In this document: positions 34,899 through 43,615 of the stretch, piece by piece
Numbering within the stretch: position 1 is the first letter of the stretch
Layout of the letters: each line of letters begins with the position of its first letter
Source: Pseudomonadota bacterium
GTDB lineage: Bacteria > Pseudomonadota > Alphaproteobacteria > Rhizobiales > Pleomorphomonadaceae
Length of the DNA: 64,000 bases
Direction: 5' to 3'
Assembly: GCA_023436885.1 (NCBI GenBank)
Contig: JAEZHI010000019.1
Span: 1-64,000 of the forward strand
Notes under the pieces: generated by a model
Databases searched by the model: none
What the model was told of the DNA's origin: nothing
Seen by the model: the letters and a program-made list of their open reading frames with translations, nothing else
Program-made: the position numbers and the translations under genes

Positions 34899-35597
34899 AT
34901 GTCCCGTGTAACGCCGTCTCCTTCCGTCGATCTTTTTTCCGGCCTCATCATCGAGGCTTGCGACCGCCGTATGGAGGAGGATTTTGCACGCCGTTGGGGC
35001 GGCCCTGTGGCCGGTGTCGACGAGGTCGGACGCGGCCCGTTGGCCGGCCCGGTGGTCACGGCGGCCGTCATCCTGACCGACGCCCCCCTGCCGGAAGGGC
35101 TTACCGATTCCAAGCAGCTCCGACCCGGCGTGCGCGAGCAGATGTTCGAAGCGATTTGTCGCGACCATATCGTGGCCGTCGCCTCTGCGTCGGCTGCCCG
35201 CATCGATGCCATGAACATTCTGGCCGCCAATCTCTGGGCGATGAACCGCGCGGTTCGATCACTCTCCTTGCAGCCGGTCGGTGTTCTGGTGGATGGTCGC
35301 GACGTACCCAGCGCTCTGACAGATTTTGGCTATCGTGGCGCCGCCATCGTCAAGGGCGATGCCCGCGTAGCCGCCATCGCCGCGGCTTCGATCGTTGCGA
35401 AAGTGACTCGTGATCGCATGATGGAACTCCATGCGGCCGAGTTTCCCGGATATGGGTTTGAGACCAACGTTGGCTACGGCTCGGCCAAGCATTTGAAGGC
35501 GCTGAGCGAGCTCGGTCCGACTCCGATCCACAGGCGCAGCTTCCGACCGGTCCGAGAGTGCATCGAGGCCAGGATTGTAATCAAATACTCGACATGA
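34899..35597 (+). CDS. rnhB: Ribonuclease HII
   Basis: About 232 residues; removes ribonucleotides embedded in DNA and RNA-DNA hybrids. The catalytic DEDD set is visible: GVDEVGRGPLAGPVV (Asp-Glu), LVDGRDVP (third Asp), and KGDARVAAIAAASIVAKVTRDRMM (fourth). The C-terminal GYGSAKHLKALSELGPTPIHRRSF is also typical. Start uncertain: ATG 34899 is used, but an ATG at 34971 would still include all motifs. In many Rhizobiales rnhB lies beside the PA0069-type radical SAM gene and ccrM; here it sits between aroC and the F0 genes, about 12 kb from them. Confidence 0.95.
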   Translation: MSRVTPSPSVDLFSGLIIEACDRRMEEDFARRWGGPVAGVDEVGRGPLAGPVVTAAVILTDAPLPEGLTDSKQLRPGVREQMFEAICRDHIVAVASASAARIDAMNILAANLWAMNRAVRSLSLQPVGVLVDGRDVPSALTDFGYRGAAIVKGDARVAAIAAASIVAKVTRDRMMELHAAEFPGYGFETNVGYGSAKHLKALSELGPTPIHRRSFRPVRECIEARIVIKYST

Positions 35598-35600
35598 AAA

Positions 35601-35620
35601 AGGGGCCTTTGGGGGCCCCT
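35601..35620 (-). terminator. Terminator of the F0 ATP synthase operon
   Basis: AGGGGCC (35601-35607) and GGCCCCT (35614-35620) form a compact hairpin. On the minus strand it is followed by TTTTT (35601-35597 side), which makes it an intrinsic terminator for the atp operon; it also lies just after the rnhB stop. Confidence 0.88.
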
Positions 35621-35648
35621 CGTTCCGTCAACATCTGCAGGTTTGGTC

Positions 35649-36131
35649 TCAGCTGAAGCGGGCCTTGACCTCGTCGACGCCCTTCGAGATGAGATCGGCA
35701 GCAACTTCACCCTGCACCTTCTCGGCAAGAAGACGCTTCGAGGCGGCAATCGCCATGTCGATGGCAACGCCACGAACTTCAGCGACGGCAGCCGCTTCGG
35801 CATGAGCAATCTTCGCCTCGACGGTGCGGGTACGATGTTCGATCAGTTCCTTGAGAGCCACCTCGGCATCGGCCGTCATGCGCTTCGCCTCGGCTTCGGC
35901 ATGGGCAATGATCTCGGCGGCATCCTTTTCAGCGGCGGCACGCTTCTGCTGGTACTCGGCAAGCAGAGCTTCAGCTTCGCGGCGCAGGAGCTGAGCTGCT
36001 TCGAGTTCGGCAGTCACATCCTGGCCGCGCTTGTCGAGCATGCGGCCGGCCATGCCGAACACACCGTAGTAAGCCAGCACGCCGAAAAAGAGAACCAGAC
36101 CGACGAAGGCCCAAGTGGTGTTATCAAGCAT
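35649..36131 (-). CDS. atpF: ATP synthase F0 subunit b
   Basis: A 160-residue subunit: one N-terminal membrane helix (WAFVGLVLFFGVLAYYGVF) and a long charged helix (LDKRGQDVTAELEAAQLLRREAEALLAEYQQKRAAAEKDAAEIIAHAEAEAKRM in part) that forms the peripheral stalk to F1. ATG 36131 gives MLDNTTWAF; the frame upstream runs into the neighbouring b' gene. It follows the b' gene by ten bases. Alphaproteobacteria pair b with b' instead of using a b homodimer. Confidence 0.95.
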   Translation of the reverse strand: MLDNTTWAFVGLVLFFGVLAYYGVFGMAGRMLDKRGQDVTAELEAAQLLRREAEALLAEYQQKRAAAEKDAAEIIAHAEAEAKRMTADAEVALKELIEHRTRTVEAKIAHAEAAAVAEVRGVAIDMAIAASKRLLAEKVQGEVAADLISKGVDEVKARFS

Positions 36132-36141
36132 TTGGGTCTCC

Positions 36142-36756
36142 TCAGTGCTTGGCCGACGAGACCGCAGCAACGGCCGCGGCAGCCTCATCGCGACCAACCC
36201 TGCCGATCAGAGCCTCGACAACCGCCTCGGTCGTTTCGGTGGCTATCGTCGCGACATGATCGAGAGCGATCTTCTTGACGTCGTTGATGTGGCGTTCGGT
36301 ATCCGCAAGCTTGGCGTTCAGTTGCGCTTCGGCTTCATGACGACGGCCATCGATCTCATGGGCAACCTTGCTACGGGTCTCATGGGCGATGGCATTGGCC
36401 TTGTTGCGGGCTGCGGCGAGCGAGGCTTCGTAGGAAGCAATGGCCGCATCCGTCTCCGCCTTGGCCTTTTCGGCCGAAACGATGTCGCTGGCAATCTTGG
36501 CGGCACGCGTCTCAAGGATGGCGCTGATCTGTGGGATGACCTTCTTGGCCATCAGGACGTAGAGCGCGATGAAGACGATGGCCAGCCAGAACAGCTGCGA
36601 GGGGAATGTCGAAGGGTCGAACGGCGGGAAAGTTCCACCGTGCTCACCACCCTCGTGCGCCACAGTCGTACCGGTGGCTTCCGTCGGCGCGTGGCCGCCG
36701 TCTGCCGGAACGCTTGCCGGCTCTTGTGCGTTGGCTTGGCTGATAAACCAGCTCAT
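36142..36756 (-). CDS. ATP synthase F0 subunit b'
   Basis: A 204-residue second stalk subunit. Unlike b, it has an N-terminal extension rich in Gly, His and Ala (MSWFISQANAQEPASVPADG onwards) before the membrane helix FWLAIVFIALYVLMAKKVIP, followed by a long helix with the ETRAAKIASDIVSAEKAKAE pattern. The extension has a signal-peptide-like ANAQ boundary. It forms the heterodimeric stalk with subunit b encoded next. Often labelled atpG or atpF' in this group, so I give no symbol. Confidence 0.94.
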   Translation of the reverse strand: MSWFISQANAQEPASVPADGGHAPTEATGTTVAHEGGEHGGTFPPFDPSTFPSQLFWLAIVFIALYVLMAKKVIPQISAILETRAAKIASDIVSAEKAKAETDAAIASYEASLAAARNKANAIAHETRSKVAHEIDGRRHEAEAQLNAKLADTERHINDVKKIALDHVATIATETTEAVVEALIGRVGRDEAAAAVAAVSSAKH

Positions 36757-36837
36757 CGACGCTCAGGCTCCATGGATGATGATGATCAAGCGGCGCCTCA
36801 AGGCGAATATCACCTTGCGAGGCGCCGGCTCGTCACG

Positions 36838-36858
36838 GCCGGCCGATAATCGGCCGGC
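36838..36858. promoter_or_regulatory. Hairpin between atpE and the b' gene
   Basis: GCCGGCCGAT (36838-36847) and ATCGGCCGGC (36849-36858) form a perfect 10-base inverted repeat in a 150-base spacer inside the operon. Such hairpins can act as attenuators or protect the 3' end of upstream atpE mRNA, which is needed in excess over the stalk subunits. No T-run, so not a simple terminator. Confidence 0.65.
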
Positions 36859-36906
36859 AACATGCAGCGAGCTCTACCAGAAGAGCTCACTTCGACTGTC
36901 TCGCGA

Positions 36907-37134
36907 TCAGACGGCGAACAGTAGCAGCAGGGCGATCAGCAGCGAGAAAATGCCGAGCGCTTCGGTCACGGCAAAGCCGAGGATCAGGCGACCGAACTGA
37001 CCGTCAGCGGCCGAAGGATTACGGACGGCACTCGACAGGTAGTTGCCGAAAATGCTGCCGAGGCCGATGGCGGAACCGGCGATGCCGATGGTCGAAAGGC
37101 CAGCGCCGATGTACTTCGCTGCGATGGGATCCAT
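36907..37134 (-). CDS. atpE: ATP synthase F0 subunit c
   Basis: A 75-residue double-helix proteolipid that makes the rotor ring. Helix 1 contains GAGLSTIGIAGSAIGLGSIF, the polar loop is RNPSA, and helix 2 holds the proton-carrying Glu in LILGFAVTEALGIFSLLIAL. ATG 37134 has AAGGAG upstream, one of the strongest ribosome sites in the window, in keeping with the high copy number of c. Confidence 0.97.
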   Translation of the reverse strand: MDPIAAKYIGAGLSTIGIAGSAIGLGSIFGNYLSSAVRNPSAADGQFGRLILGFAVTEALGIFSLLIALLLLFAV

Positions 37135-37200
37135 TTCAAGCTCCTTGAAAAAGCAGACACTTCGATATTCGGGATGCGGTTTAACTTCGTCGATCCGTCC

Positions 37201-37959
37201 TCAATGCCCCGGATGCAGGGCGTCGTTGAGGTACATGCAGGTGAGGATCGTGAAGACATAAGCCTGGAGGAAAGCCACCAGGAATTCGAGGGCTGTCAGC
37301 GCAACGACCATGATCAGCGGCAATAGAGCGCCGAGAAAGCCGAAGGCACCAAGGCCGGTCAGCGTCACAACGAAGCCAGCGAACACCTTGAGGGTGATAT
37401 GGCCGGCCAGCATGTTGGCGAACAGACGAACGGCGAGGCTGAGCGGGCGCGACAGGAAGGAAATGATTTCGATCACCGTGACGAGCGGGACGATCGCGGC
37501 GGGTACGCCCGAGGGAACGAACAGCTTCAGGAAATGGGTGCCATTCTTGTAGAAGCCGTAGATCGTCACCGTGAAGATCACCAGCAGCGCCAACGCTGCG
37601 GTCACGATAATGTGCGATGTAACAGTAAAGAAATATGGCACCATGCCGAAGATGTTGGCGGTGAGCACGAACATGAACAGCGAAAAGACCAGTGGCATGA
37701 AGCGCATACCACTTTCGCCAGCCGTACTTTTCAGTGTGTTGGCAACAAACTCGTAGGATAGCTCGGCCACGGTCTGCGCACGGCCAGGCACGACGGCACG
37801 AGAGGAGCTACCCCAGAGCAGAATGAGGGCAATCGCCGCCAGCGTCAGGACCATGAACAGCGATGAATTGGTGAACGAGACGTCGTAGCCATCGATGTTG
37901 ATGTCCACCAGTTTATGGATGCCAAACTGATGGATGGGATCGGTTCTTACGTCAGCCAC
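37201..37959 (-). CDS. atpB: ATP synthase F0 subunit a
   Basis: A 252-residue membrane subunit forming the proton half-channels. The essential Arg is in SFLSRPLSLAVRLFANMLAGHITLKVF (the RLFANMLAGH block), and FLVAFLQAYVFTILTCMYLNDALH is the C-terminal helix. Start is a GTG at 37959 with GGGAG nine bases upstream, giving ADVRTDPIHQF. It lies 69 bases after atpI and 66 before atpE. Confidence 0.96.
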   Translation of the reverse strand: MADVRTDPIHQFGIHKLVDINIDGYDVSFTNSSLFMVLTLAAIALILLWGSSSRAVVPGRAQTVAELSYEFVANTLKSTAGESGMRFMPLVFSLFMFVLTANIFGMVPYFFTVTSHIIVTAALALLVIFTVTIYGFYKNGTHFLKLFVPSGVPAAIVPLVTVIEIISFLSRPLSLAVRLFANMLAGHITLKVFAGFVVTLTGLGAFGFLGALLPLIMVVALTALEFLVAFLQAYVFTILTCMYLNDALHPGH

Positions 37960-38028
37960 CTTGATGAGCTCCCTCGCTCGATCTCGCCCGCAACCTGGCT
38001 TATGGTCTTGCCAAACAGCCGCTCAAAT

Positions 38029-38403
38029 TCAGTTTTTTCCGCTTTTGTCCCGACCGGACAGCTTATCCGATCCAGTCGCAAACGGATCCTTCGCCACGCC
38101 CGCAGAACGCATCACGTTCAGCGTGCCCGCGGCAAAGCCAAGCAACAAGAACACAATCATGCCCCAAGGACCAGTCCCGAAAAGCCGATCGATCGTGTAG
38201 CCTATCACGAAGCCAACAATCACCCCGGCAACGAACTCGGAACCGACTTTCAAAGCCTGCCCAATGCCCGACAGCCCTGACGCTTGCGGTCCTCTGCCCA
38301 CGGGTTCGGACGGAGCACGCCGCGCTTCAACCAACTTCTCTCCCAACGCCTTGAGGCGGGGATCGCTGCTGGCATCTTCCGGCCGTTCGTCATCCTGACC
38401 CAT
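38029..38403 (-). CDS. atpI: ATP synthase accessory protein AtpI
   Basis: About 124 residues: a charged N-terminal region (RLKALGEKLVEARR) and two membrane helices (VGSEFVAGVIVGFVIGYTIDRLF and PWGMIVFLLLGFAAGTLNVM) as in AtpI, which helps assemble the c-ring. ATG 38403 has GAGG nine bases upstream; ATGs at 38412 and 38433 are less well placed. First gene of the F0 operon, right behind the promoter at 38472-38500. Confidence 0.92.
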   Translation of the reverse strand: MGQDDERPEDASSDPRLKALGEKLVEARRAPSEPVGRGPQASGLSGIGQALKVGSEFVAGVIVGFVIGYTIDRLFGTGPWGMIVFLLLGFAAGTLNVMRSAGVAKDPFATGSDKLSGRDKSGKN

Positions 38404-38471
38404 CGGCGGCATCCTCGAGAACGCAGTCGCCAAGGCCCTGCAAGATCGGGGTAATCCCTGATTTGGCGGGC

Positions 38472-38500
38472 ACCATAGTGTTCACACGGATGCCTGTCAA
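38472..38500 (-). promoter_or_regulatory. Promoter of the F0 ATP synthase operon
   Basis: On the minus strand TTGACA (38500-38495), a 17-base spacer and TATGGT (38477-38472) form the best sigma70-like match in the window, about 70 bases upstream of atpI. Confidence 0.82.
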
Positions 38501-38649
38501 GATTTGCACGGACCTTAATATTCCATTGATTTATATGCTTTTTCTCTTGTCAGAATTACGCCCTTCCACGGACTACGACCTTAGTCGAAGTGGGCATAAT
38601 CGATTAAGCTGCAAGTGCTTAGCAATAGCCCCGAAAAAGGCGCCTTCGT

Positions 38650-41600
38650 TCAGCTTGCCTCACGAAAGGATTCGGCCGTCTGGAGGTCCACAGAAACCAG
38701 TTGCGAGACGCCGCGCTCGGCCATGGTCACGCCGAACAGGCGATTCATCCGTGCCATGGTGATGGGATTGTGGGTGATGACCACAAAGCGCGTCTCGGTC
38801 GAGCGAGCCATTTCCTCGAGTAGATCGCAATAGCGCTCGACATTGGCATCATCGAGCGGAGCATCCACCTCATCCAGCACGCAAATCGGGGCCGGGTTGG
38901 TCAGGAAGACTGCGAAGATCAATGCCATCGCCGTCAGGGCCTGTTCACCGCCCGATAGCAGCGTCATGGTCTGCGGCTTCTTGCCCGGCGGGCGCGCCAG
39001 GATTTCAAGGCCAGCTTCCAGCGGATCCTCGGCATCAACCAGCTGCAGTTCGGCCGTACCCCCACCGAAGAGGTGGACGAACAAGCGCTGGAAGTGGGCG
39101 TTGACGATCCCAAAGGCGTTGAGGAGACGCTCGCGCGCTTCACGGTTCAGGTTCTGAATGCCTTGGCGTAGTCGGCGGATCGCCTCGATCAGATCCTCGC
39201 GCTCGTTGACGAGGGTATCGAGCCGCTCTTCAAGTTCCGCCTGTTCCGCTTCGGCTTGAAGGTTGACGCCGCCGAGTTTGTCACGTTCGACCTTCAGCCG
39301 CTCCAGCCGCGTCTCGACGCCGGCGATATCGGGAAGCGGGGCTTCCTCGTCGATTTCAGCGAGCTGACGCAAGGCATAAAGCGGGGCATCGAAGCGATCG
39401 CGGATCTCGCCGGCATATTCTTCGAGGCGGGACTTGGCAGCATTGAGCCGTTCCTCGGCCCGCACCCGTCCCTCGCGAATGGTGGAGAGCTTGGCGAGCG
39501 CCTCGGCGGCGGCACGGTCGGCTTCGCTGGCCTGCCGCTCGCCCTCGCGCAACCGATCCGAAGCTTCATTGCTGGCCGCTTCGGATTCGGCAATGGCGCG
39601 CATGAGGCCGCGCCGTGCCTCGACGATCTCATCGGGACGGTCAATCAATTCGGCTCGCTCGTCCTCGACCTGGGCAAGGCGCTCATCGAGCTCATCGAGA
39701 TGGGCCGCAGCGTGACGGACGCGATCGCCCCACCCTGCCCGTTCGCGCTCGATGGCTTCCATCCGACGCTTGCGCAGTTCACCTTCACGCCGGATCATGT
39801 CGACGGCGGCCCGCGCTTCCGAGAAACGGGCGCGGGTATCCGCAGCCTCATTCCTTATAGTCTGGACGCGCGCAGTCAGTTCCGAGATGTCTTCGAGTTC
39901 GGCATGCCGCTCCTCCGCCTCGGCCTTGCGGGCGGCGAGCTCCTCGGCATCGGTGGCGAGGCGTTCGCGCTGGCTGGCCGCGGCGGCACGGCGGGCAACC
40001 GTTTCGGCCAAGGCACGCTCGGCCACCATCAGCTGATCGCGCGCCACGGATGCTGCACGCTCGGCAGCCTTGACCGCTTCGCGGGCGGCGCGCTCCTCGG
40101 CCTCGGCATCGCGAAGGCGCGTTTCGGCGCCATCAAGTACTTGGCGGCGACTGTTGCAAAGCTCGCCCGCCGTCTCCCGCAAGGCATCGATTTCGGCCAG
40201 ACGGTTGCGTGCCGCAAGCCGCCGGGCGGCGACCGTCGGCGCATCGGCGGCAGCGGCATAGCCGTCCCAACGCCAGACCGCACCCTCGAGGCTCACCAGC
40301 ATCTGTCCCGAGGCGAGAAGCGGTTGCAGCCGCGCGGCGTCCTCAGCCTTGACCACGCCGATCTGGCGCAACCGACGCGCAATGAGATCGGGGCCATCAA
40401 CGTATTTCGAGAGGGGCGGCACCCCGTCTGGCAGCGCCGGGTCGGCATCGCCGTTACCGGGCATGGTCCAATGGGCCGGGGCGCGATCGTCCATCGGCGC
40501 CTCGATATCCTCGCCGAGAGCGGCAGCAAGGGCCGTCTCGAAGCCTTTCTGCGGCGTCAGGCGATCGACGAGCGGCGGGAACAGCTGACCGTGTTCGATG
40601 TCAAGCATCTTGGCCAGCGTCCGAGCTTCGGTATCAAGCTTTTGAAGCTCACGTTCGGCCTCGGCCAGCGGACCGGTGGCAGCAAGGCGCTCCTCTTCGG
40701 CGGCGCGGCGGCTCGCCTCGGCATCGCCGACCTCGGTCTCGGCCTCGAATACCATGGCGGTGGCAAGTTCAATCTCTTCGCGCGCCGCCGCAATCGCGTC
40801 GTCGGCGTCAAGCCTCTCGTCGAGCTCGGAGAGCTCGCCATCCAGTTTTCCGAGATCGGCTATAAGACGATCGAGACGGACGCCGGCATCGCGGATTTCG
40901 CGCTCCAACGCGCCCTTCAGAGCCGCAGCCTCAGCTTCGGCCGAGGTTGCCGTGGCAAGTTCGCCATCGATTTCGGCGAGGCGGGCGGCAATATCGGAGG
41001 CAAACGCCTCTGCTTCAGCCTGACGCTCCTCCTCGCCGAGTTCTTCCGCGGCCAATGTCTCCGCTTCGTCAGCTAGAGCGGCCAGGCGTTCGTCGTTTTC
41101 GGCGACCAATGCGGCCTCGCGAGCGCGGTCGCGGGCGATTTCCTCGGCGCGGCGCGTGAGTTCGGCCAACCGTTCGCGCGCGCGCCGCTCTTCGGCTTCG
41201 GATTCAGCAAGCGCAATCCGAAGCCTTTGCAAGGCGGCGGCCGTTTCCACCGCACGATCACGCAGGCCGGGCAGCTCGTGCGCAATGATTGCCTGACGAC
41301 GGACGGCTTCGGTCTGAGCGACTTGGGCATCGGCGACGGCGCCGAAGCTGTCGGTCATCTGCGCCTCGGCCTCCTCGACCTGGGTCATCAGATCGCCGAC
41401 GCGCAGGAAAGCGACGGTGGCTTCCGCCTTGCGGATGTCGGCGGAAAGATTGCGGTAGCGCGCCGCCTGCCTTGCCTGCTTGCGCAAGCCTTCGAGACGC
41501 GCCTCGATCTCGCGCAGCACATCTTCCATGCGCGTGAGATTGGTCTCGGCGCCCTTGAGGCGCAGTTCAGCATCATGACGGCGGGAATGCAGACCGGAGA

Positions 41601-42108
41601 TACCGGCCGCCTCTTCGAGAATAGTGCGGCGCTGCGTCGGCTTGGCGGCGATCAGTTCGCCGATCTGTCCCTGGCGCACCATGGCCGGCGAGCGGGCGCC
41701 GGTTGAAGCATCGGCAAACAAAAGCTGCACATCGCGAGCACGCACTTCCTTGCCGTTGATGCGATAGGAAGAGCCGGCCTGACGCTCGATACGACGGGTG
41801 ACCTCCAGAAGATCGGCTTCGTTGAAGGCCGGCGGCGCCGTGCGCTGATCGTTCCGGAGAACAAGCGTCACCTCGGCAGCATTGCGCGCAGGCCGCTTTC
41901 CCGAACCGGAGAAGATAACATCGTCCATCCCGGAGGCGCGCATCGCCTTGTATGAGCTTTCGCCCATCACCCAGCGCATGGCCTCGACAAGATTGGACTT
42001 TCCGCAGCCGTTGGGACCGACAACGCCCGTCAATCCGGGTTCGATCACGAACTCGGAGAAGTCCACGAAGGACTTGAAGCCTTGTATCTTCAGTCGTTCG
42101 AACTGCAT
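38650..42108 (-). CDS. smc: Chromosome segregation ATPase SMC
   Basis: A 1152-residue condensin subunit. The N-terminal head has Walker A GPNGCGKSN at 31-39; two long coiled coils flank a hinge at roughly residues 500-640 (FETALAAALGEDIEAPMD, then GVVKAEDAARLQPLL); the C-terminal head has the ABC signature LLSGGEQALTAMALIFAVF and Walker B PICVLDEVDAPLDDANV. It compacts and resolves sister chromosomes with ScpA/ScpB, which are not in the window. It lies 142 bases after dsbA on the same strand, as in related genomes. Confidence 0.97.
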   Translation of the reverse strand: MQFERLKIQGFKSFVDFSEFVIEPGLTGVVGPNGCGKSNLVEAMRWVMGESSYKAMRASGMDDVIFSGSGKRPARNAAEVTLVLRNDQRTAPPAFNEADLLEVTRRIERQAGSSYRINGKEVRARDVQLLFADASTGARSPAMVRQGQIGELIAAKPTQRRTILEEAAGISGLHSRRHDAELRLKGAETNLTRMEDVLREIEARLEGLRKQARQAARYRNLSADIRKAEATVAFLRVGDLMTQVEEAEAQMTDSFGAVADAQVAQTEAVRRQAIIAHELPGLRDRAVETAAALQRLRIALAESEAEERRARERLAELTRRAEEIARDRAREAALVAENDERLAALADEAETLAAEELGEEERQAEAEAFASDIAARLAEIDGELATATSAEAEAAALKGALEREIRDAGVRLDRLIADLGKLDGELSELDERLDADDAIAAAREEIELATAMVFEAETEVGDAEASRRAAEEERLAATGPLAEAERELQKLDTEARTLAKMLDIEHGQLFPPLVDRLTPQKGFETALAAALGEDIEAPMDDRAPAHWTMPGNGDADPALPDGVPPLSKYVDGPDLIARRLRQIGVVKAEDAARLQPLLASGQMLVSLEGAVWRWDGYAAAADAPTVAARRLAARNRLAEIDALRETAGELCNSRRQVLDGAETRLRDAEAEERAAREAVKAAERAASVARDQLMVAERALAETVARRAAAASQRERLATDAEELAARKAEAEERHAELEDISELTARVQTIRNEAADTRARFSEARAAVDMIRREGELRKRRMEAIERERAGWGDRVRHAAAHLDELDERLAQVEDERAELIDRPDEIVEARRGLMRAIAESEAASNEASDRLREGERQASEADRAAAEALAKLSTIREGRVRAEERLNAAKSRLEEYAGEIRDRFDAPLYALRQLAEIDEEAPLPDIAGVETRLERLKVERDKLGGVNLQAEAEQAELEERLDTLVNEREDLIEAIRRLRQGIQNLNREARERLLNAFGIVNAHFQRLFVHLFGGGTAELQLVDAEDPLEAGLEILARPPGKKPQTMTLLSGGEQALTAMALIFAVFLTNPAPICVLDEVDAPLDDANVERYCDLLEEMARSTETRFVVITHNPITMARMNRLFGVTMAERGVSQLVSVDLQTAESFREAS

Positions 42109-42175
42109 TGGCGATCCGCTTCGGCACCACCCTATTCATAGAGTGTGACCCTACCATGGACCACCATATCATGAA

Positions 42176-42216
42176 GGCCGCGACGCGCCTCCGGCAAGAG
42201 GTGTGGCGTCGCGGCC
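42176..42216 (-). terminator. Hairpin between dsbA and smc
   Basis: GGCCGCGACGC (42176-42186) pairs perfectly with GCGTCGCGGCC (42206-42216) across a 19-base loop, 35 bases after the dsbA stop on the minus strand. T-run weak; may only partly end transcription before smc. Confidence 0.6.
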
Positions 42217-42250
42217 CTGTTGATATTCGTCAGTTATCACCAGTTGAGAA

Positions 42251-42901
42251 TCAGAGCAGCGGATCGATCTTCGCCGACAGCTCGTCGATCGTCATGAAGC
42301 CGACTTCCCGCTGGCCATTGATGAAGAACGTCGGCGTGCCGGTGATGCCAAAAGCATCGGCGCCGCGTTTGCGCGTCTCGTTGATGTTGTCGAGCAGCTT
42401 CTGATCGGTCAGCGTCGCTTCGAAGGTCGACGGCGAATAGCCGAACTGCTTGGATACATTGCGCAGGCCGGAAAGCGGATCATCGACGAAGGCCCACTGG
42501 CTCTGCGTCTTGAACAGATAGGCCACGACGTCGAAATACTTGCCGCCAGGCGCGTTGCGCGCCAGCATGAAGCCGGCGGCGGCCAGCGGATCCAGCGGGA
42601 ACTCGCGGACGATGAAGTAGACCTTGCCGGTGTCGATGTACTTCGTCTTGAACGCGTCGAAGGTCTTGTTATGGAAGTCGGCACAGTGGCTGCAGGTCAT
42701 CGACATGTATTCGACGATCTTCACCTTGGCGTCGGGATTGCCGAGGGCCTCTTCTGGTAGCACGCCCGGCTTCATGAGTTCGGCCACATCAACGGTAGCC
42801 GCCGGCGTCTGGGCGAAAGCCAGTTCCGGGAAAGACGCCATGGCGGCTAAGCCGGCCGCAGCAATTGCAGTGGTCTGGAGGAAGCGGCGGCGAGTCAACA
42901 T
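42251..42901 (-). CDS. DsbA-family thiol-disulfide oxidoreductase, Tat-exported
   Basis: About 216 residues. The N-terminus is a twin-arginine signal (MLTRRRFLQTTAIAAAGLAAM in outline). The thioredoxin-fold active site is CSHC at 70-73 within VEYMSMTCSHCADFH, and the cis-Pro loop is ITGTPTFFINGQ. This 'thioredoxin domain' form next to smc and mutY is common in alphaproteobacteria; its exact substrate proteins are unknown. ATG 42901 gives the complete signal peptide. It lies downstream of the DUF721 gene on the same strand. Confidence 0.92.
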   Translation of the reverse strand: MLTRRRFLQTTAIAAAGLAAMASFPELAFAQTPAATVDVAELMKPGVLPEEALGNPDAKVKIVEYMSMTCSHCADFHNKTFDAFKTKYIDTGKVYFIVREFPLDPLAAAGFMLARNAPGGKYFDVVAYLFKTQSQWAFVDDPLSGLRNVSKQFGYSPSTFEATLTDQKLLDNINETRKRGADAFGITGTPTFFINGQREVGFMTIDELSAKIDPLL

Positions 42902-43039
42902 GTCGTTCCCTTTCGGATAACCGGCCTTATGGGGCAAGTCAGTGGCGGCAAATTATGGCAATGACACGTCATTGGGAAGAGGATGTATTCTCTGCCCCCT
43001 GGCTGCCGCAAATCATGGCGTGAGGACGCCGGTTCGACG

Positions 43040-43567
43040 TCAACGGCGCCCACGCGGGTCGCCACTGACGGCGCGCCCGAGGCGCTCGACAGCCGCCTTG
43101 AGGCCGTCATCGGCTATGCCGGCGGCAAGCGTCTTGACCCTGGCCTCTTCCTCGGCCGAAAGGCGCACCGATTTCGGCCTAGGCTTTGGTCCAATTCTGA
43201 CCGGCGGCAGTTGCAGTGGCTTCAGGCGTCCGACCAGACGGTAGCCAAAGAAGGTGTTGATGCGTTCGATCAGCTGCGGCGCTTCCAGCGACAATCGCAT
43301 GGCCGCAGCCCCGGAACACCGGACGGTCAGAACAGCCGGCTCGTGCTCCTCTTCGTCAACGAGCCCCTTCGGCCGGCGCGGCCAAGACAACTGATCGGGC
43401 GCCGTCGTCTCGGCATAGGCCGGGCCAACGATATCCGGCCAATGGGCGACGAGATCGAGCGTGGCAAACCCGCGTTTGCGGCAAGCGGCGGACAGCGGCG
43501 CGGCGATGATGTCGGCGAGCGGCCGCACCCCTTTGTAAACAAAAGCCGGTTTTATCAAGCGCGCCAT
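43040..43567 (-). CDS. DUF721/DciA-like protein
   Basis: A 175-residue protein. The DUF721 domain is clear in PLADIIAAPLSAACRKRGFATLDLVAHWPDIVGPAYAETTAP (in part) and LTVRCSGAAAMRLSLEAPQLIERINTFFGY. DUF721 proteins such as DciA help load the replicative helicase DnaB in bacteria that lack DnaC. The C-terminal ~40 residues are basic and charged. It is divergent from mutY over 48 bases and precedes dsbA and smc, the standard order in Hyphomicrobiales. Role as the helicase loader is inferred from the family. Confidence 0.85.
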   Translation of the reverse strand: MARLIKPAFVYKGVRPLADIIAAPLSAACRKRGFATLDLVAHWPDIVGPAYAETTAPDQLSWPRRPKGLVDEEEHEPAVLTVRCSGAAAMRLSLEAPQLIERINTFFGYRLVGRLKPLQLPPVRIGPKPRPKSVRLSAEEEARVKTLAAGIADDGLKAAVERLGRAVSGDPRGRR

Positions 43568-43615
43568 CTGCTATGGAACCTCCAGCGTTCCGTTCTTGAA
43601 CCGAGGTTATCCCAC

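Noticed and set aside
39256..41076. A 606-codon + strand frame inside smc
   Set aside because: Antisense to the coiled-coil part of smc; the GC3 bias of the real gene keeps stop codons away on the other strand.
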